64,000 nt of DNA, taken from positions 310,501 through 374,500 of the forward strand of contig NZ_SRSF01000001.1 in NCBI RefSeq assembly GCF_004803465.1. The letters run 5' to 3'. A program made the translations under genes and the position numbers. Positions 1 through 8,407 of the stretch are shown piece by piece. Under the pieces are notes generated by a model. The model searched no databases, was not told where the DNA came from, and was given only the letters and a program-made list of their open reading frames with translations. The stretch is from Neolewinella litorea (lineage in GTDB: Bacteria; Bacteroidota; Bacteroidia; Chitinophagales; Saprospiraceae). Each line of letters opens with the position of its first letter. Positions within the stretch are counted from its first letter, which is position 1.

Positions 1-221
1 ACCTTCAGGGCACCCAGGCTCAGGATGCGGTCCTGCCGGACGTCCAGCCCCGTAGTTTCCGTATCAAGGATGACCACCGGTACCTCACGCAGCAGGCGGT
101 CCGGGGGAAACTCATGCTGCACTTCCGAATCGTAGCGGCGGTAATATTCCGGCCACGCGGCTTTTTCTTGCTTAGCGCCCCGCTCCGTCAGCGTATCCCA
201 CCACCTGCGTAGGCGTTCCAT
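1..221 (-). CDS. DnaQ-type 3'-5' exonuclease (N-terminal part, cut by window edge)
   Basis: The first 73 codons are visible and the rest lies beyond base 1. At about residues 47-57 the protein reads VVILDTETTGLD, the ExoI motif of the DEDD exonuclease superfamily (DNA polymerase III epsilon type), with D and E as metal ligands. The ATG (221-219) shares one base with the TGA of the DUF294 gene upstream, a TGATG overlap that suggests translational coupling. The pairing of a DnaQ-like exonuclease with a cNMP/CBS/DUF294 protein is known from other bacteria. Substrate is not known; a role in nucleotide or DNA turnover is inferred. Confidence 0.9.
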   Translation of the reverse strand, partial: MERLRRWWDTLTERGAKQEKAAWPEYYRRYDSEVQHEFPPDRLLREVPVVILDTETTGLDVRQDRILSLGALK

Positions 222-2158
222 CAGCGCAAAAAGGTTAGCTGGAAACGGATTTCGAGCAGCTGCTGAATCTCCTTTACGGGATTGAAGCTGTTGCGGAGCA
301 GCAGACGTTGCACCTGCGTTAACTCCTCCGGACGCACGAAACGTCCATTGTCGCCCCGCTTCAGGCCCAGTTCGGCGCGCAGGCGGATCAGCAGTTCATA
401 CGCCTCGGCCGCCTCCTCGTATACGCGTGCATTTTGGGGTTCCAGCTTTGCCAGGGCCTCGTAGCGGCGCAGGGTATTATTGATGTTGCCCTGTTGGGCC
501 TGCAGAATCAGCACCCGCGCCGCGTCGGTCAGGGGCCGCATGGCCCGGGCCTTCAGGTCAAACTGGTCTTTGTGCTCACCCGATCGCTCCACAACGAAAT
601 TACGGAAGAAGGTAAGCGGACTGGGGTTCTGTAAGGCCGCCATGGCCAGGGAGGCCTGAAAGCGGGTGCTTTGCCCCCCCATCTCGCTGAAGATGTGGGT
701 GGTAAGCTTATCGGGCAGGGTGCCGTCGCCCCACACACCGCGATAATCGAAGAAGATGGAAGTATTCAGCAGATTTTCGGCCGTGTTCTCGTGCATCCAC
801 TCGCTGAACTGATCCTTCCACCGGCTCACGCTCAGGCACCACTTGGGATTGCTGGCCATCATGTCGCCGTCGCAGTAGTGATAGCCTACCTCGTTCAGAA
901 ATTCCGTTACGTAATCGGCCAGTTTCAGAAAGTAATCCTTGGTGGAATTGTACCGGGAAGGGCTCACGTCTTCAAAGATCAAGGCGTTGTCCTGATCCGT
1001 CCGCAGCAGTTGTTCGCCCCGTCCCTGGCTGCCCAGGGTGAGCCAGTCGAACAATGCCGGGGGGTTGCCGTGACCGTCGGCCTGCATCCGGGCCAGACCC
1101 AACTTGATGCATTTGCGGATAATCTCGTCGTTGATTTGGGTCATCACCGCGGTGATGTAGCCGATCGCGACTTCCTTCTCGAGGTAGCCGCTGAGGAGGC
1201 GTTCGGCGCGGTCGCGGAGTTCGCGCAGGTAGCCCGCCGAACGTGCCGAACCGATTTCCTGAATGACCACCGCGGGGTTGTTTCCCTGCAGCAGTAACAG
1301 ATCGTGCTCGCTCACTATTCCGGTTACCCGTGATTTGTCAGTACCGTCCTCGGTCTGCACCAGGTGATGGTAGCCGGTCTTCAACATCCGGATCTGCACG
1401 TCGGCCACGGTGGCGTCCACGGGGATACAGGCGACGGGACTGGACATTATGGTGAGTACCGGCAGCTTTCGGCTGACCACGCCCGTGGCTACGCACCGCC
1501 GTAGGTCACGGTCGGTTACGATGCCGATGGGGTGGTGCTCTTCGTTGACCACGAGAATGGACCCGATGCCGTGGTCCGTCATGCGACGGGCAGCTTCCAT
1601 GATTGTTTCATTGGCCTGACAGACTACGGGTTCCCGCGAGCGGTGCAGTGATTGCAGTGGCAGGAGGTCGGGCTCTAGTTGTCCGTTATCGTCATCCGTT
1701 TTCTGCCGGCGTGCCGCCCGGTATTCCAGGTTGTAGCGACTGCTTCCCGCCATGCTGGTGGCCAGGTATTCCAGCACCCGCGGATGGTGGGGGATGATGT
1801 CACGAAACCCTTCGCTGTTGATGGCGTAAAGCAGTGATTCCTCCACCGCCCGCGCGAGGAAGACGTAGGTGTCTTCCGCCAGCAAGGGACGAATGCCGAA
1901 GATGTCCCGTTCGCCGCAACGCTCAACGAGCATTTCCTGTCCGTCGGCATCTTCGCTATACAATTCGATAATGCCTTCCTTGACCACGAAAAATCGGTCG
2001 CGCGGCGGCTCACCGGGTCGGAATACTACAGTGCCCGGTGGCTGATAACGCACTTCTACCCGGGAGGCTACCCGCAGCAAGGATTCCTGGTCGAGGTAAC
2101 TGAAAGGGGCGATATCCTTCAGAAAGTCATAGACCCGGTAAGTGATCTGGTTCGGCAT
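221..2158 (-). CDS. cNMP-binding / CBS-pair / DUF294 putative nucleotidyltransferase
   Basis: 645 residues. An N-terminal cyclic-nucleotide-binding domain (about 10-125) is followed by a CBS pair (about 180-310), a nucleotidyltransferase-like DUF294 domain (about 340-480, with GSQGRGEQLLRTDQD, the GS plus acidic metal-site pattern) and the DUF294 C-terminal domain. This order is that of the family of putative signal-transduction proteins related to GlnD/GlnE nucleotidyltransferases; the substrate is unknown. I start at the ATG at 2158 (MPNQITYRV) rather than a possible start at 2200, because the upstream stretch overlaps the end of the permease gene and reads as non-protein. It lies 19 bases behind the permease gene and overlaps the exonuclease start by one base. 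Confidence 0.92.
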   Translation of the reverse strand: MPNQITYRVYDFLKDIAPFSYLDQESLLRVASRVEVRYQPPGTVVFRPGEPPRDRFFVVKEGIIELYSEDADGQEMLVERCGERDIFGIRPLLAEDTYVFLARAVEESLLYAINSEGFRDIIPHHPRVLEYLATSMAGSSRYNLEYRAARRQKTDDDNGQLEPDLLPLQSLHRSREPVVCQANETIMEAARRMTDHGIGSILVVNEEHHPIGIVTDRDLRRCVATGVVSRKLPVLTIMSSPVACIPVDATVADVQIRMLKTGYHHLVQTEDGTDKSRVTGIVSEHDLLLLQGNNPAVVIQEIGSARSAGYLRELRDRAERLLSGYLEKEVAIGYITAVMTQINDEIIRKCIKLGLARMQADGHGNPPALFDWLTLGSQGRGEQLLRTDQDNALIFEDVSPSRYNSTKDYFLKLADYVTEFLNEVGYHYCDGDMMASNPKWCLSVSRWKDQFSEWMHENTAENLLNTSIFFDYRGVWGDGTLPDKLTTHIFSEMGGQSTRFQASLAMAALQNPSPLTFFRNFVVERSGEHKDQFDLKARAMRPLTDAARVLILQAQQGNINNTLRRYEALAKLEPQNARVYEEAAEAYELLIRLRAELGLKRGDNGRFVRPEELTQVQRLLLRNSFNPVKEIQQLLEIRFQLTFLR

Positions 2159-2177
2159 CGCCGATAATGTACAGCAC

Positions 2178-3413
2178 TTATTCGTACCGCAACGACTCAA
2201 TGGGGTCGAGGGCGGCCGCGCGCAGGGCAGGGTAGAGTCCGGACAGCAGGCCGACGACTGTACACACGATTAATGCCAGGCCGATCCAGAGCCAGGGCAC
2301 GAGGAAACTTCCCCCGGTGAATATCACCACAACGTTGCCCGCGGCTACCCCGAGCAGGATACCGAACAGTCCGCCCAGTTGACATATCACCACGGCCTCG
2401 ATCAGGAACTGTAGCAAAATGTTCTGCCGCGTTGCGCCAAGCGCCTTGCGCACGCCGATCTCCCGCGTACGCTCCGTGACCGAAACGAGCATAATATTCA
2501 TCAGGCCAATGGCCGCCCCCAGCAGGGTCATTAGCCCGATACTGATGGCCGCCAGCCGCAGCATTACGGTATTGTCCTTGATGATCGATACCAGGTCGGA
2601 GCTATTGGATACCTCGAAGTCATTATCCTGTCCGGCACGCAGGCGTCGGACCTTGCGCATCGTAAGGGTGGCCTCGGCCATGGCCGCGTCGATTCCTGTC
2701 GGGTCCCGGACCGCGATCAATATGTCGTAGTTGGTATTGTTGTTAGCATAAAAGCGCTTGGCTTCCTGCAGGGGGATGAGCACGCGCTTGTCGTTGCTCG
2801 TCATGCTGGCCCCCTTGCTCTTTAGCGTGCCGACCACGGTGAAGCGGTTTCCACCGGCGGTGATTTCCTTGCCAATGGCGAAGGCGTCGTTGCCGTTGAA
2901 AAGGTCATCCACGATCTCCGAACCGAGAATGGCGATGTTGCCCCCCTCGCGTACTTCCCGACGGGTAAAATTTCTTCCGGTAGCGATCTCGAACCCCTTG
3001 CTGTTCAGGTAATTGGTGGTCATTCCGTAGAGGGATACGTTGGGGTTGGTTTCCCGGGCCTCGTAGCTGACCGCCGTGGCGCCGCGGGCGGGGAAACTGA
3101 CGCTTACGTCCGCGGGGTATTCATAGGTCTCCATGAATTCCATAGCCTGGCTGTAGGTAAAGGGCTCGGAGCGCTTGCCTTCGTTGCGGCCGCCGCGGGA
3201 GCGTACCGTTTCGCGCTTACGGTCGATCTCGAAAGTGTTGGCGCCCAGACTGGAGAGGTTGGAGGAAAGGGAATAGATGGCCGCATCGATGGCCGTAAGG
3301 ATGCCCACCAGCGCCATGATTCCTACCGCGATGATCAGGGTGGTCAGCAGGGCCCGTAGCCAGTTGGTGCTTACGCTGCTCAGGGCCACTCGAATATTCT
3401 CGATTAAATCCAT
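2178..3413 (-). CDS. MacB/FtsX-type ABC transporter permease
   Basis: 411 residues. One N-terminal membrane segment (about 20-45, after MDLIENIRVALSS), a large periplasmic MacB-like core domain, and three C-terminal membrane segments forming the FtsX domain, with the family hallmark ERTREIGVRKALGA near residue 310 and the usual end ESLRYE. It belongs to the MacB/LolCE group of mechanotransmission exporters; the cargo is unknown and no ATPase lies beside it. The reading frame stays open far upstream, but that part is antisense to lipA. The ATG at 3413 is placed 6 bases behind a TACATTTG promoter element, so the mRNA is probably leaderless. Confidence 0.93.
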   Translation of the reverse strand: MDLIENIRVALSSVSTNWLRALLTTLIIAVGIMALVGILTAIDAAIYSLSSNLSSLGANTFEIDRKRETVRSRGGRNEGKRSEPFTYSQAMEFMETYEYPADVSVSFPARGATAVSYEARETNPNVSLYGMTTNYLNSKGFEIATGRNFTRREVREGGNIAILGSEIVDDLFNGNDAFAIGKEITAGGNRFTVVGTLKSKGASMTSNDKRVLIPLQEAKRFYANNNTNYDILIAVRDPTGIDAAMAEATLTMRKVRRLRAGQDNDFEVSNSSDLVSIIKDNTVMLRLAAISIGLMTLLGAAIGLMNIMLVSVTERTREIGVRKALGATRQNILLQFLIEAVVICQLGGLFGILLGVAAGNVVVIFTGGSFLVPWLWIGLALIVCTVVGLLSGLYPALRAAALDPIESLRYE

Positions 3414-3419
3414 AGACCC

Positions 3420-3427
3420 CAAATGTA
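3420..3427 (-). promoter_or_regulatory. -7 element TACATTTG for the ABC permease gene
   Basis: Exact match to the Bacteroidota -7 consensus TAnnTTTG, read on the minus strand, ending 6 bases before the permease ATG. No convincing -33 TTG was found. It lies back to back with the lipA promoter about 50 bases away. Confidence 0.6.
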
Positions 3428-3478
3428 GCGGGGGCTTGTCGAAGGGGGAATGTTTTTCGACGAACAACCAATTTGGGG

Positions 3479-3486
3479 TACCTTTG
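3479..3486 (+). promoter_or_regulatory. -7 element TACCTTTG for lipA
   Basis: Exact TAnnTTTG match 11 bases before the chosen lipA ATG. It excludes the longer open frame beginning at 3450, which would start upstream of the promoter. No clear -33 TTG. Confidence 0.65.
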
Positions 3487-3497
3487 TACCTATAGTT

Positions 3498-4370
3498 ATG
3501 ATTGATCTCCCAGTAGCTCCCGCCCGCGCCGAACGTCAACGTAAACCCGACTGGTTGCGCGTCAAACTGCCCATTGGCCCCGATTACAAGCGGGTGCGCA
3601 AGCTCGTCGACGAGTACCAGCTGCACACCATATGCCAGAGCGGCAACTGTCCGAATATGGGCGAGTGCTGGGGAGCCGGCACGGCGACTTTCATGATCCT
3701 GGGCAATGTTTGCACCCGATCCTGCAGCTTCTGCGCCGTCAAGACCGGCCGTCCCACCGAATACGACGAGGACGAACCCCGCCGCGTAGCCGAAGCCATC
3801 GACCTGATGCAGGTCAAGCACGCCGTCCTGACATCCGTCAATCGCGACGAACTGAAAGACCGCGGTGCCGAGATCTGGTACCAGACCGTCCGGCAGATCA
3901 AGGAACGCACCCCCCAGGTGACCATCGAAACCCTGATCCCCGACGTACGCGGCAACTGGGATGCCCTGTATCGCATGATCGACGGCGGCCAGGAGGTGGT
4001 GAGCCACAACATGGAAACGGTGGAGGAGCTTTACCGCAAGGTTCGCCCCCAGGGCCGGTACCACCGCAGCCTCGAAGAACTGAAGCGCATCAAGGACGCC
4101 GGCAAGCGCACCAAGACCGGCTTTATGGTCGGTCTCGGCGAAACGGAAGAGCAGGTGGAGCGAATCCTGGACGACCTGGCCGAATGCGGTGTTGACGTGG
4201 TGACCATCGGTCAGTACCTACAACCCACGGCCATGCACCTGGCGGTCGACAGCTTCGTGACTCCCGATACCTTCGCCCATTACAAGGCGCTCGGTATGTC
4301 CAAGGGTTTCGACTTTGTCGAGAGCGGTCCCCTGGTGCGGAGCAGTTACCACGCCGAACGGCACCTGTAA
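3498..4370 (+). CDS. lipA: Lipoyl synthase LipA
   Basis: 290 residues, the family's usual length. A radical SAM enzyme that inserts two sulfurs into protein-bound octanoyl groups to make lipoyl cofactors of the 2-oxoacid dehydrogenases and glycine cleavage system; cytoplasmic. Visible are the auxiliary-cluster cysteines ([13 protein letters not shown], about residues 49-61), the radical SAM motif CTRSCSFC (about 75-82), and the C-terminal RSSYHA motif whose serine ligates the auxiliary cluster. Start at the ATG at 3498 ([20 protein letters not shown]), just behind a TACCTTTG promoter element. It is divergent from the ABC permease. Identification is very secure. Confidence 0.98.
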   Translation: MIDLPVAPARAERQRKPDWLRVKLPIGPDYKRVRKLVDEYQLHTICQSGNCPNMGECWGAGTATFMILGNVCTRSCSFCAVKTGRPTEYDEDEPRRVAEAIDLMQVKHAVLTSVNRDELKDRGAEIWYQTVRQIKERTPQVTIETLIPDVRGNWDALYRMIDGGQEVVSHNMETVEELYRKVRPQGRYHRSLEELKRIKDAGKRTKTGFMVGLGETEEQVERILDDLAECGVDVVTIGQYLQPTAMHLAVDSFVTPDTFAHYKALGMSKGFDFVESGPLVRSSYHAERHL

Positions 4371-4376
4371 GCTCTA

Positions 4377-4392
4377 GCCGGACGGTTCCGGC
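4377..4392 (+). terminator. Short GC hairpin after lipA
   Basis: GCCGGA and TCCGGC form a 6-bp stem with a 4-base loop starting 6 bases after the lipA stop. It has no immediate T run (TTTT follows about 18 bases later), so termination is uncertain. Confidence 0.35.
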
Positions 4393-4423
4393 GCCCCGAA
4401 CCCCTTAAATTTTCCCCGTAGCG

Positions 4424-5770
4424 TTGCCGAACCGCACCGATTCTCCGGCCGTCGTCCCCATGTATACCCTGGTATGGCTGCGGGTCGCGCTGGGATTGCT
4501 CGGTGCCGGCGATATCCTGGGCAACGGCATCTATTACCACTGGCTGCGCGATGCTTACTCCGGTTTCACGTTTCGCTACTTCGGTTTTGAGTGGGTACAC
4601 TCCCTGCCGGAACCCTGGATGGGTCTGTTCTTCGTCGTCGGCTTCCTTTCCGGCCTGGCGGTGGCCGCGGGCTGGCGCTTTGGGATCACGGCGCCGCTTT
4701 TCGCCCTTAGCTTCACCTATCTGTTCCTGCTGGAAAAGGCCCACTACCTCAACCACGCCTACCTGTTCGTCTGGCTGGCGTGGTTGCTGGTTTTTACCCC
4801 CGCCTGGCGCGAGTGGTCAATGGATGTCCGTCGTGACCCCACGCAGTGGTCGCCGGTTGCCCCCCGGTGGAGTGTGTACGTCTTTCCGCTACTGATGGGG
4901 CTGGTGTACTTCTTCGGCGGCATCAACAAGATCAGTTACGATTGGCTCATCGAGGCCTTGCCCCTGCACCTCTGGCTGGCGGCACGGGCCGAAATGCCCG
5001 TCCTGGGGCCCCTCTTCGCCCTGAAAGAAACCGCCTACGTGATGGCCTGGGGCGGCATGTTGCTCGACCTGCTTGCCCCCTTTATGCTGCTGCACCGCCG
5101 GCTGCGCTGGGTGGCGCTTGGGCTGCTGCTGCTGTTTCACGCCACCAACCACCTGATCTTCAATATCGGTATCTTCCCCTACCTCTCCCTGGTGTTGACG
5201 AGCCTGTTCTTCGCGCCCGACTGGCCGCTGCAGGTGGTGAACCGACTTGCCCGGCGATTTGCGATGATCGGTAAGTGGCAGCGGGACTGGCGTGCGCGAC
5301 TCACCAAGCCGGTTTCCCCGGACAAATTATGGCACCCGCGCCCCGCCGCCCTGATCCTGTTGGTGGCCGTGCATGTACTATTGCCCTTGCGCAATCACCT
5401 GTTTGGTTCGGACGTGGACTGGACCGAGGAGGGACACCGCTACAGCTGGCGCATGATGCTGCGCACGAAACAGGGCAGTGGATTCTACCGGGTAGTGAAT
5501 GGGCAAGGGGAAGTGCGGAATGTGTTTCCGTCCGACAGTCTGGACGAGCGGCAGTACAACAAGTTGGTGACGCACCCCGACATGATCCTGCAGTACGCCC
5601 ACCACTTGCGCGACATGGCGGCCGGGCCGGTAAAAGTGTACGGAGAATTCAAGGTACGGCTCAACGGGCGGCGGCGTCAGGCCTTTATCGATCCTTCCGT
5701 TGATCTGGCCCGGATCGAATGGCACTGGTTCGCCACCAAGCCGTGGGTGCTGCCGGAAGTCAGAGAGTAG
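4424..5770 (+). CDS. HTTM-domain membrane protein, vitamin K-dependent gamma-carboxylase homologue
   Basis: 448 residues, with multiple membrane segments in the N-terminal two thirds and a soluble C-terminal tail. Conserved blocks LEKAHYLNHAYLFVWL, YFFGGINKISYDWL and HATNHLIFNIGIFPYLSL line up by eye with the human carboxylase (LDKTSWNNHSYLYGL, YFIAG..K..ADW, HC.N..LF.IGMFSY). The lysine in LEKAH falls on the catalytic base K218. In animals the enzyme converts glutamate to gamma-carboxyglutamate using vitamin K hydroquinone; the bacterial role is unknown. Start is TTG at 4424, about 10 bases behind a TAAATTTT element; ATG at 4460 is the alternative. Its 3' end overlaps cysM by 11 bases, tail to tail. 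Confidence 0.85.
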   Translation: MPNRTDSPAVVPMYTLVWLRVALGLLGAGDILGNGIYYHWLRDAYSGFTFRYFGFEWVHSLPEPWMGLFFVVGFLSGLAVAAGWRFGITAPLFALSFTYLFLLEKAHYLNHAYLFVWLAWLLVFTPAWREWSMDVRRDPTQWSPVAPRWSVYVFPLLMGLVYFFGGINKISYDWLIEALPLHLWLAARAEMPVLGPLFALKETAYVMAWGGMLLDLLAPFMLLHRRLRWVALGLLLLFHATNHLIFNIGIFPYLSLVLTSLFFAPDWPLQVVNRLARRFAMIGKWQRDWRARLTKPVSPDKLWHPRPAALILLVAVHVLLPLRNHLFGSDVDWTEEGHRYSWRMMLRTKQGSGFYRVVNGQGEVRNVFPSDSLDERQYNKLVTHPDMILQYAHHLRDMAAGPVKVYGEFKVRLNGRRRQAFIDPSVDLARIEWHWFATKPWVLPEVRE

Positions 5771-6632
5771 AGAGGTAGCGGTCGCCCCGATCGCAGATGA
5801 TGCAGACGATCAAGGCCTGGTCCAGACCTTCGGCCAACCGAAGGGCCGCGGCCGTGGCACCACCGGAACTGGTCCCGGCGAAAACACCGCACTCCCGTGC
5901 CAGACGCGCGCTCATGGCTACGGCCTCATCCTCGCTTACGTCGATCTTCTGGTCTACCTGCCGCTCGTCGTAGATTGCGGGAACGAATTCGGGGCTCCAC
6001 CGGCGGATGCCGGGGATACTGCTGCCGTCGGTGGGCTGTACACCGACGATCTGGACGCCTGGCGACTGTTCGTGCAAATACCGACCGGTGCCGGTGATCG
6101 TGCCAGTGGTGCCCATACTGCTCACGAAGTGCGTAATTTTTCCTTCCGTATCGCGCCAGATTTCCGGGCCCGTGGTGCGGTAGTGGGCCTTCCAGTTGTC
6201 TTCGTTGGAGAACTGGTTGACTTGCACGTAGCCGCCGCCGTCTTCCATTTCCTGGGCCAGTTCACGGCTGTACTCGATGGTGCGGTCGGCCGGCGTCAGG
6301 ATCACTTCCGCCCCGTAGGCCTGCATGGTTTTGACGCGTTCTCCGGTGCTGTTGTCGGGCATGATCAAAGTCACTGGCAGGTGCAGGCTGGCGGCGATCA
6401 TGGCGATGGCGATCCCGGTGTTGCCGCTGGTGGCTTCCAGCAGCCGTTTGCCCTCCGTGAGTTCCCCCCGGGAAAGCATACCCTGGATCATGCTGAAGGC
6501 CGCCCGGTCCTTGACGGAGCCGCCGGGATTCTGTCCTTCTAGTTTCCCGAGCAGCTTGATCTTGGGGTTGGATTGCAAACTGGACAAGTCGACCAGGGGG
6601 GTGTTGCCGATCAACGAAAAGAGGTGGTTCAT
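5760..6632 (-). CDS. cysM: Cysteine synthase, CysM type
   Basis: 290 residues, PLP-dependent fold type II. Makes cysteine from O-acetylserine and sulfide or thiosulfate in the cytoplasm. Seen are the PLP-lysine motif GGSVKDRAA (about 37-45), the substrate loop EATSGNTGIA (about 66-75), and the phosphate-binding GTTGTITGTGRYL (about 173-185). The segment QPTDGSSIPGIRRW is typical of the CysM rather than the CysK branch. The ATG overlaps the TGA of the helix-hairpin-helix gene (ATGA), so the two are probably co-translated. The 3' end runs 11 bases into the oppositely oriented carboxylase homologue. Confidence 0.94.
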   Translation of the reverse strand: MNHLFSLIGNTPLVDLSSLQSNPKIKLLGKLEGQNPGGSVKDRAAFSMIQGMLSRGELTEGKRLLEATSGNTGIAIAMIAASLHLPVTLIMPDNSTGERVKTMQAYGAEVILTPADRTIEYSRELAQEMEDGGGYVQVNQFSNEDNWKAHYRTTGPEIWRDTEGKITHFVSSMGTTGTITGTGRYLHEQSPGVQIVGVQPTDGSSIPGIRRWSPEFVPAIYDERQVDQKIDVSEDEAVAMSARLARECGVFAGTSSGGATAAALRLAEGLDQALIVCIICDRGDRYLSTL

Positions 6633-7735
6633 AGCTGGAAGTTCAGGTAGGGCAACAGCGCGTGAAGGGTTTCGGTGGAGAGCGCCCGCACTTTTTTCAG
6701 GTCTTCAGCGCTGCGGAAAGGTCCGTGATTTTCCCGGTAGCGCACCAGCACGGTCGCGGTACTGCGCTTCAGCAAGGGGTGGTGGGCTAGTTCCTCGGCA
6801 CTCAGCCGGTTGATGTACAGCGGCCGTACGATCGGACTGGCGCGGAGGAGTGGCAAGATTTCCCGGTACACGGAATCCGGTATACCGTAGGTAGTTGCGA
6901 CCTGGTCCACCGTGGCGAAACCGCCTAGCCGCTCGCGGTACTCCAGGATGCGTCGGGCGCGGGAGGGGCCGATGCCGGGAAGGCGCGTCCATTCGTCCAG
7001 CCCCGCCTGGTTGATGTCGACAACGGAAATGGTGTCAATTGCCGCCACCTGTTTATTCGGGGCGAGGTCTGCGGGTGCCGTATCCTCGGGTAAGGCAATG
7101 CGTACGAGGTCCATCACCTCGTTCAAGCGACCGGTATCCAGGGCCCGCACGCGCCGCAGATCGTCCGGTTTTTGGAAGGTCAGGGGGCGGTAGCTGCGGT
7201 AACGCATTAGCGCCGCCGTTTCCCGCTCATTGAAGCCCAGTCGCCGCAGGCTGTCGGCCGACACGGTATTGGGATCGAAGAAAAATCGTTCGGGCGGAGA
7301 GGCCTGCCCTGCCGCTACGGTTTTGGTCTTTCGATCGGGGGGAGGGAAGCGGGCGAGCTCCTGCAGACGAATGGCCTGCTCGGGCTGCAGGACCCGCAGC
7401 CGACCGATGTCGGCCGCCGAGCGCAAGGGCCGCTTGTCGCGGTAGCGGATCCAGGCGGTGGCTTGCCGCTCACTCAGTCCCAACCGCTGCAGATCGTCAG
7501 CGGGCACGGTATTGGGATCGAAGGGAAAGGATGCGGCGGGGCGTGGGCCGGTCGCAGGAGCCGATGTGCGCATGCGGTCTGCCGCAGCGAACAGGGTGGA
7601 ATCAGCGGTCGAATAGTCGACCCCTGCCGGCCCGGGCCAGTGGTGCGTCAGATAATAAGTAGAGGCAAGCAGCAGCAGGAGAATGATCAGGCCGCTTCGT
7701 TGATTTCGGGTGTAGGACCAGGGAGAAGAAGACAA
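6629..7735 (-). CDS. Membrane-anchored protein with four ComEA-like helix-hairpin-helix units
   Basis: 368 residues from a TTG start. One N-terminal membrane segment (about 15-30) precedes four tandem ComEA-type units of about 60-65 residues. Units 1 and 2 begin FDPNTV (near 72 and 152), unit 3 begins VDINQAG with the canonical LPGIGPSRARRIL (near 238), and unit 4 begins YINRLSAEEL (near 305). Helix-hairpin-helix units bind DNA backbone, and ComEA is a DNA receptor for uptake; whether this protein acts in uptake is inference. No other competence gene is nearby. It sits 12 bases behind DUF1761 and overlaps cysM by 4 bases. Confidence 0.88.
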   Translation of the reverse strand: MSSSPWSYTRNQRSGLIILLLLLASTYYLTHHWPGPAGVDYSTADSTLFAAADRMRTSAPATGPRPAASFPFDPNTVPADDLQRLGLSERQATAWIRYRDKRPLRSAADIGRLRVLQPEQAIRLQELARFPPPDRKTKTVAAGQASPPERFFFDPNTVSADSLRRLGFNERETAALMRYRSYRPLTFQKPDDLRRVRALDTGRLNEVMDLVRIALPEDTAPADLAPNKQVAAIDTISVVDINQAGLDEWTRLPGIGPSRARRILEYRERLGGFATVDQVATTYGIPDSVYREILPLLRASPIVRPLYINRLSAEELAHHPLLKRSTATVLVRYRENHGPFRSAEDLKKVRALSTETLHALLPYLNFQL

Positions 7736-7747
7736 AACAGGGGTTAA

Positions 7748-8257
7748 TCAGGCACGATTTAGAAATTCACAGATCACCCCGCCCATAAGACCGAGGGTGA
7801 TCGTCCAGTATCCGACGTGGATGAGTACGTAGTTCCACCGCCGCCGTTCGAAGAGGGCATTGATGCCCAGAATGCTTCCGACAAACACGACGGCCATGAG
7901 TGCACCGTGAAAAAATCCGTGACCGAAGCTCCGGTGCAGGTGATGAAGATCGGTGGACTCGGCGAAGGCCTCAACTTCCCGGGTAAGGGCGCTGCCGGCT
8001 TCCCCGAAGCCTTCCTGCATCATGAACAGGCTGTCCAAGGCAGTTTGGTGAATAACCAGGAAGGGCATCACCAGGGCAATCAGCACGCTGAAAAGGTAGG
8101 CCATACCAAAGATGACCGCCATGTTACCCCCTTGCAGCTTTTCGGCATCAAGACCGGTAGCGCGCATCCAAATTCCACCGACGACCCGTTCATTGTAATA
8201 AACGGCGCCGACCAAAAGGGGAATCAGGGCGGTAAGGGGATATACCCACCAATTCAT
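7748..8257 (-). CDS. DUF1761 family membrane protein
   Basis: 169 residues with about four membrane segments. The N-terminus NWWVYPLTALIPLLVGAVYY, followed by GGIWMRATGL, and the late YWTITLGLMGG fit DUF1761, a family of small integral membrane proteins without known function. A histidine-rich loop (HHLHRSFGHGFFHG, about 102-115) precedes the third segment and could bind metal or haem, which is a guess. It is first of a three-gene minus-strand unit with the helix-hairpin-helix protein and cysM. A weak TAGCTTCA promoter-like element lies about 31 bases upstream of the ATG. Confidence 0.8.
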   Translation of the reverse strand: MNWWVYPLTALIPLLVGAVYYNERVVGGIWMRATGLDAEKLQGGNMAVIFGMAYLFSVLIALVMPFLVIHQTALDSLFMMQEGFGEAGSALTREVEAFAESTDLHHLHRSFGHGFFHGALMAVVFVGSILGINALFERRRWNYVLIHVGYWTITLGLMGGVICEFLNRA

Positions 8258-8377
8258 ACCGGATAATTACGTTGGGTGAGTGTGTGAGTGAAGCTAACCA
8301 TAAATTTCGGGAAGCAATAATTCCGTTCGGGAAACAGAATACGGGCAATCGCGTTTCGGTGCCCGTGGTTTACGTTG

Positions 8378-8385
8378 TAAATTTG
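8378..8385 (+). promoter_or_regulatory. -7 element TAAATTTG for recN
   Basis: Exact TAnnTTTG match ending 22 bases before the recN ATG, in the divergent gap between DUF1761 and recN. Confidence 0.6.
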
Positions 8386-8407
8386 ACCTTTTCCAACAAA
8401 TACGTCT

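Noticed and set aside
3414-4064. N-terminal extension of the ABC permease frame up to 4064
   Set aside because: It runs antisense through lipA and passes upstream of the TACATTTG promoter; the permease begins normally at MDLIENIRV.
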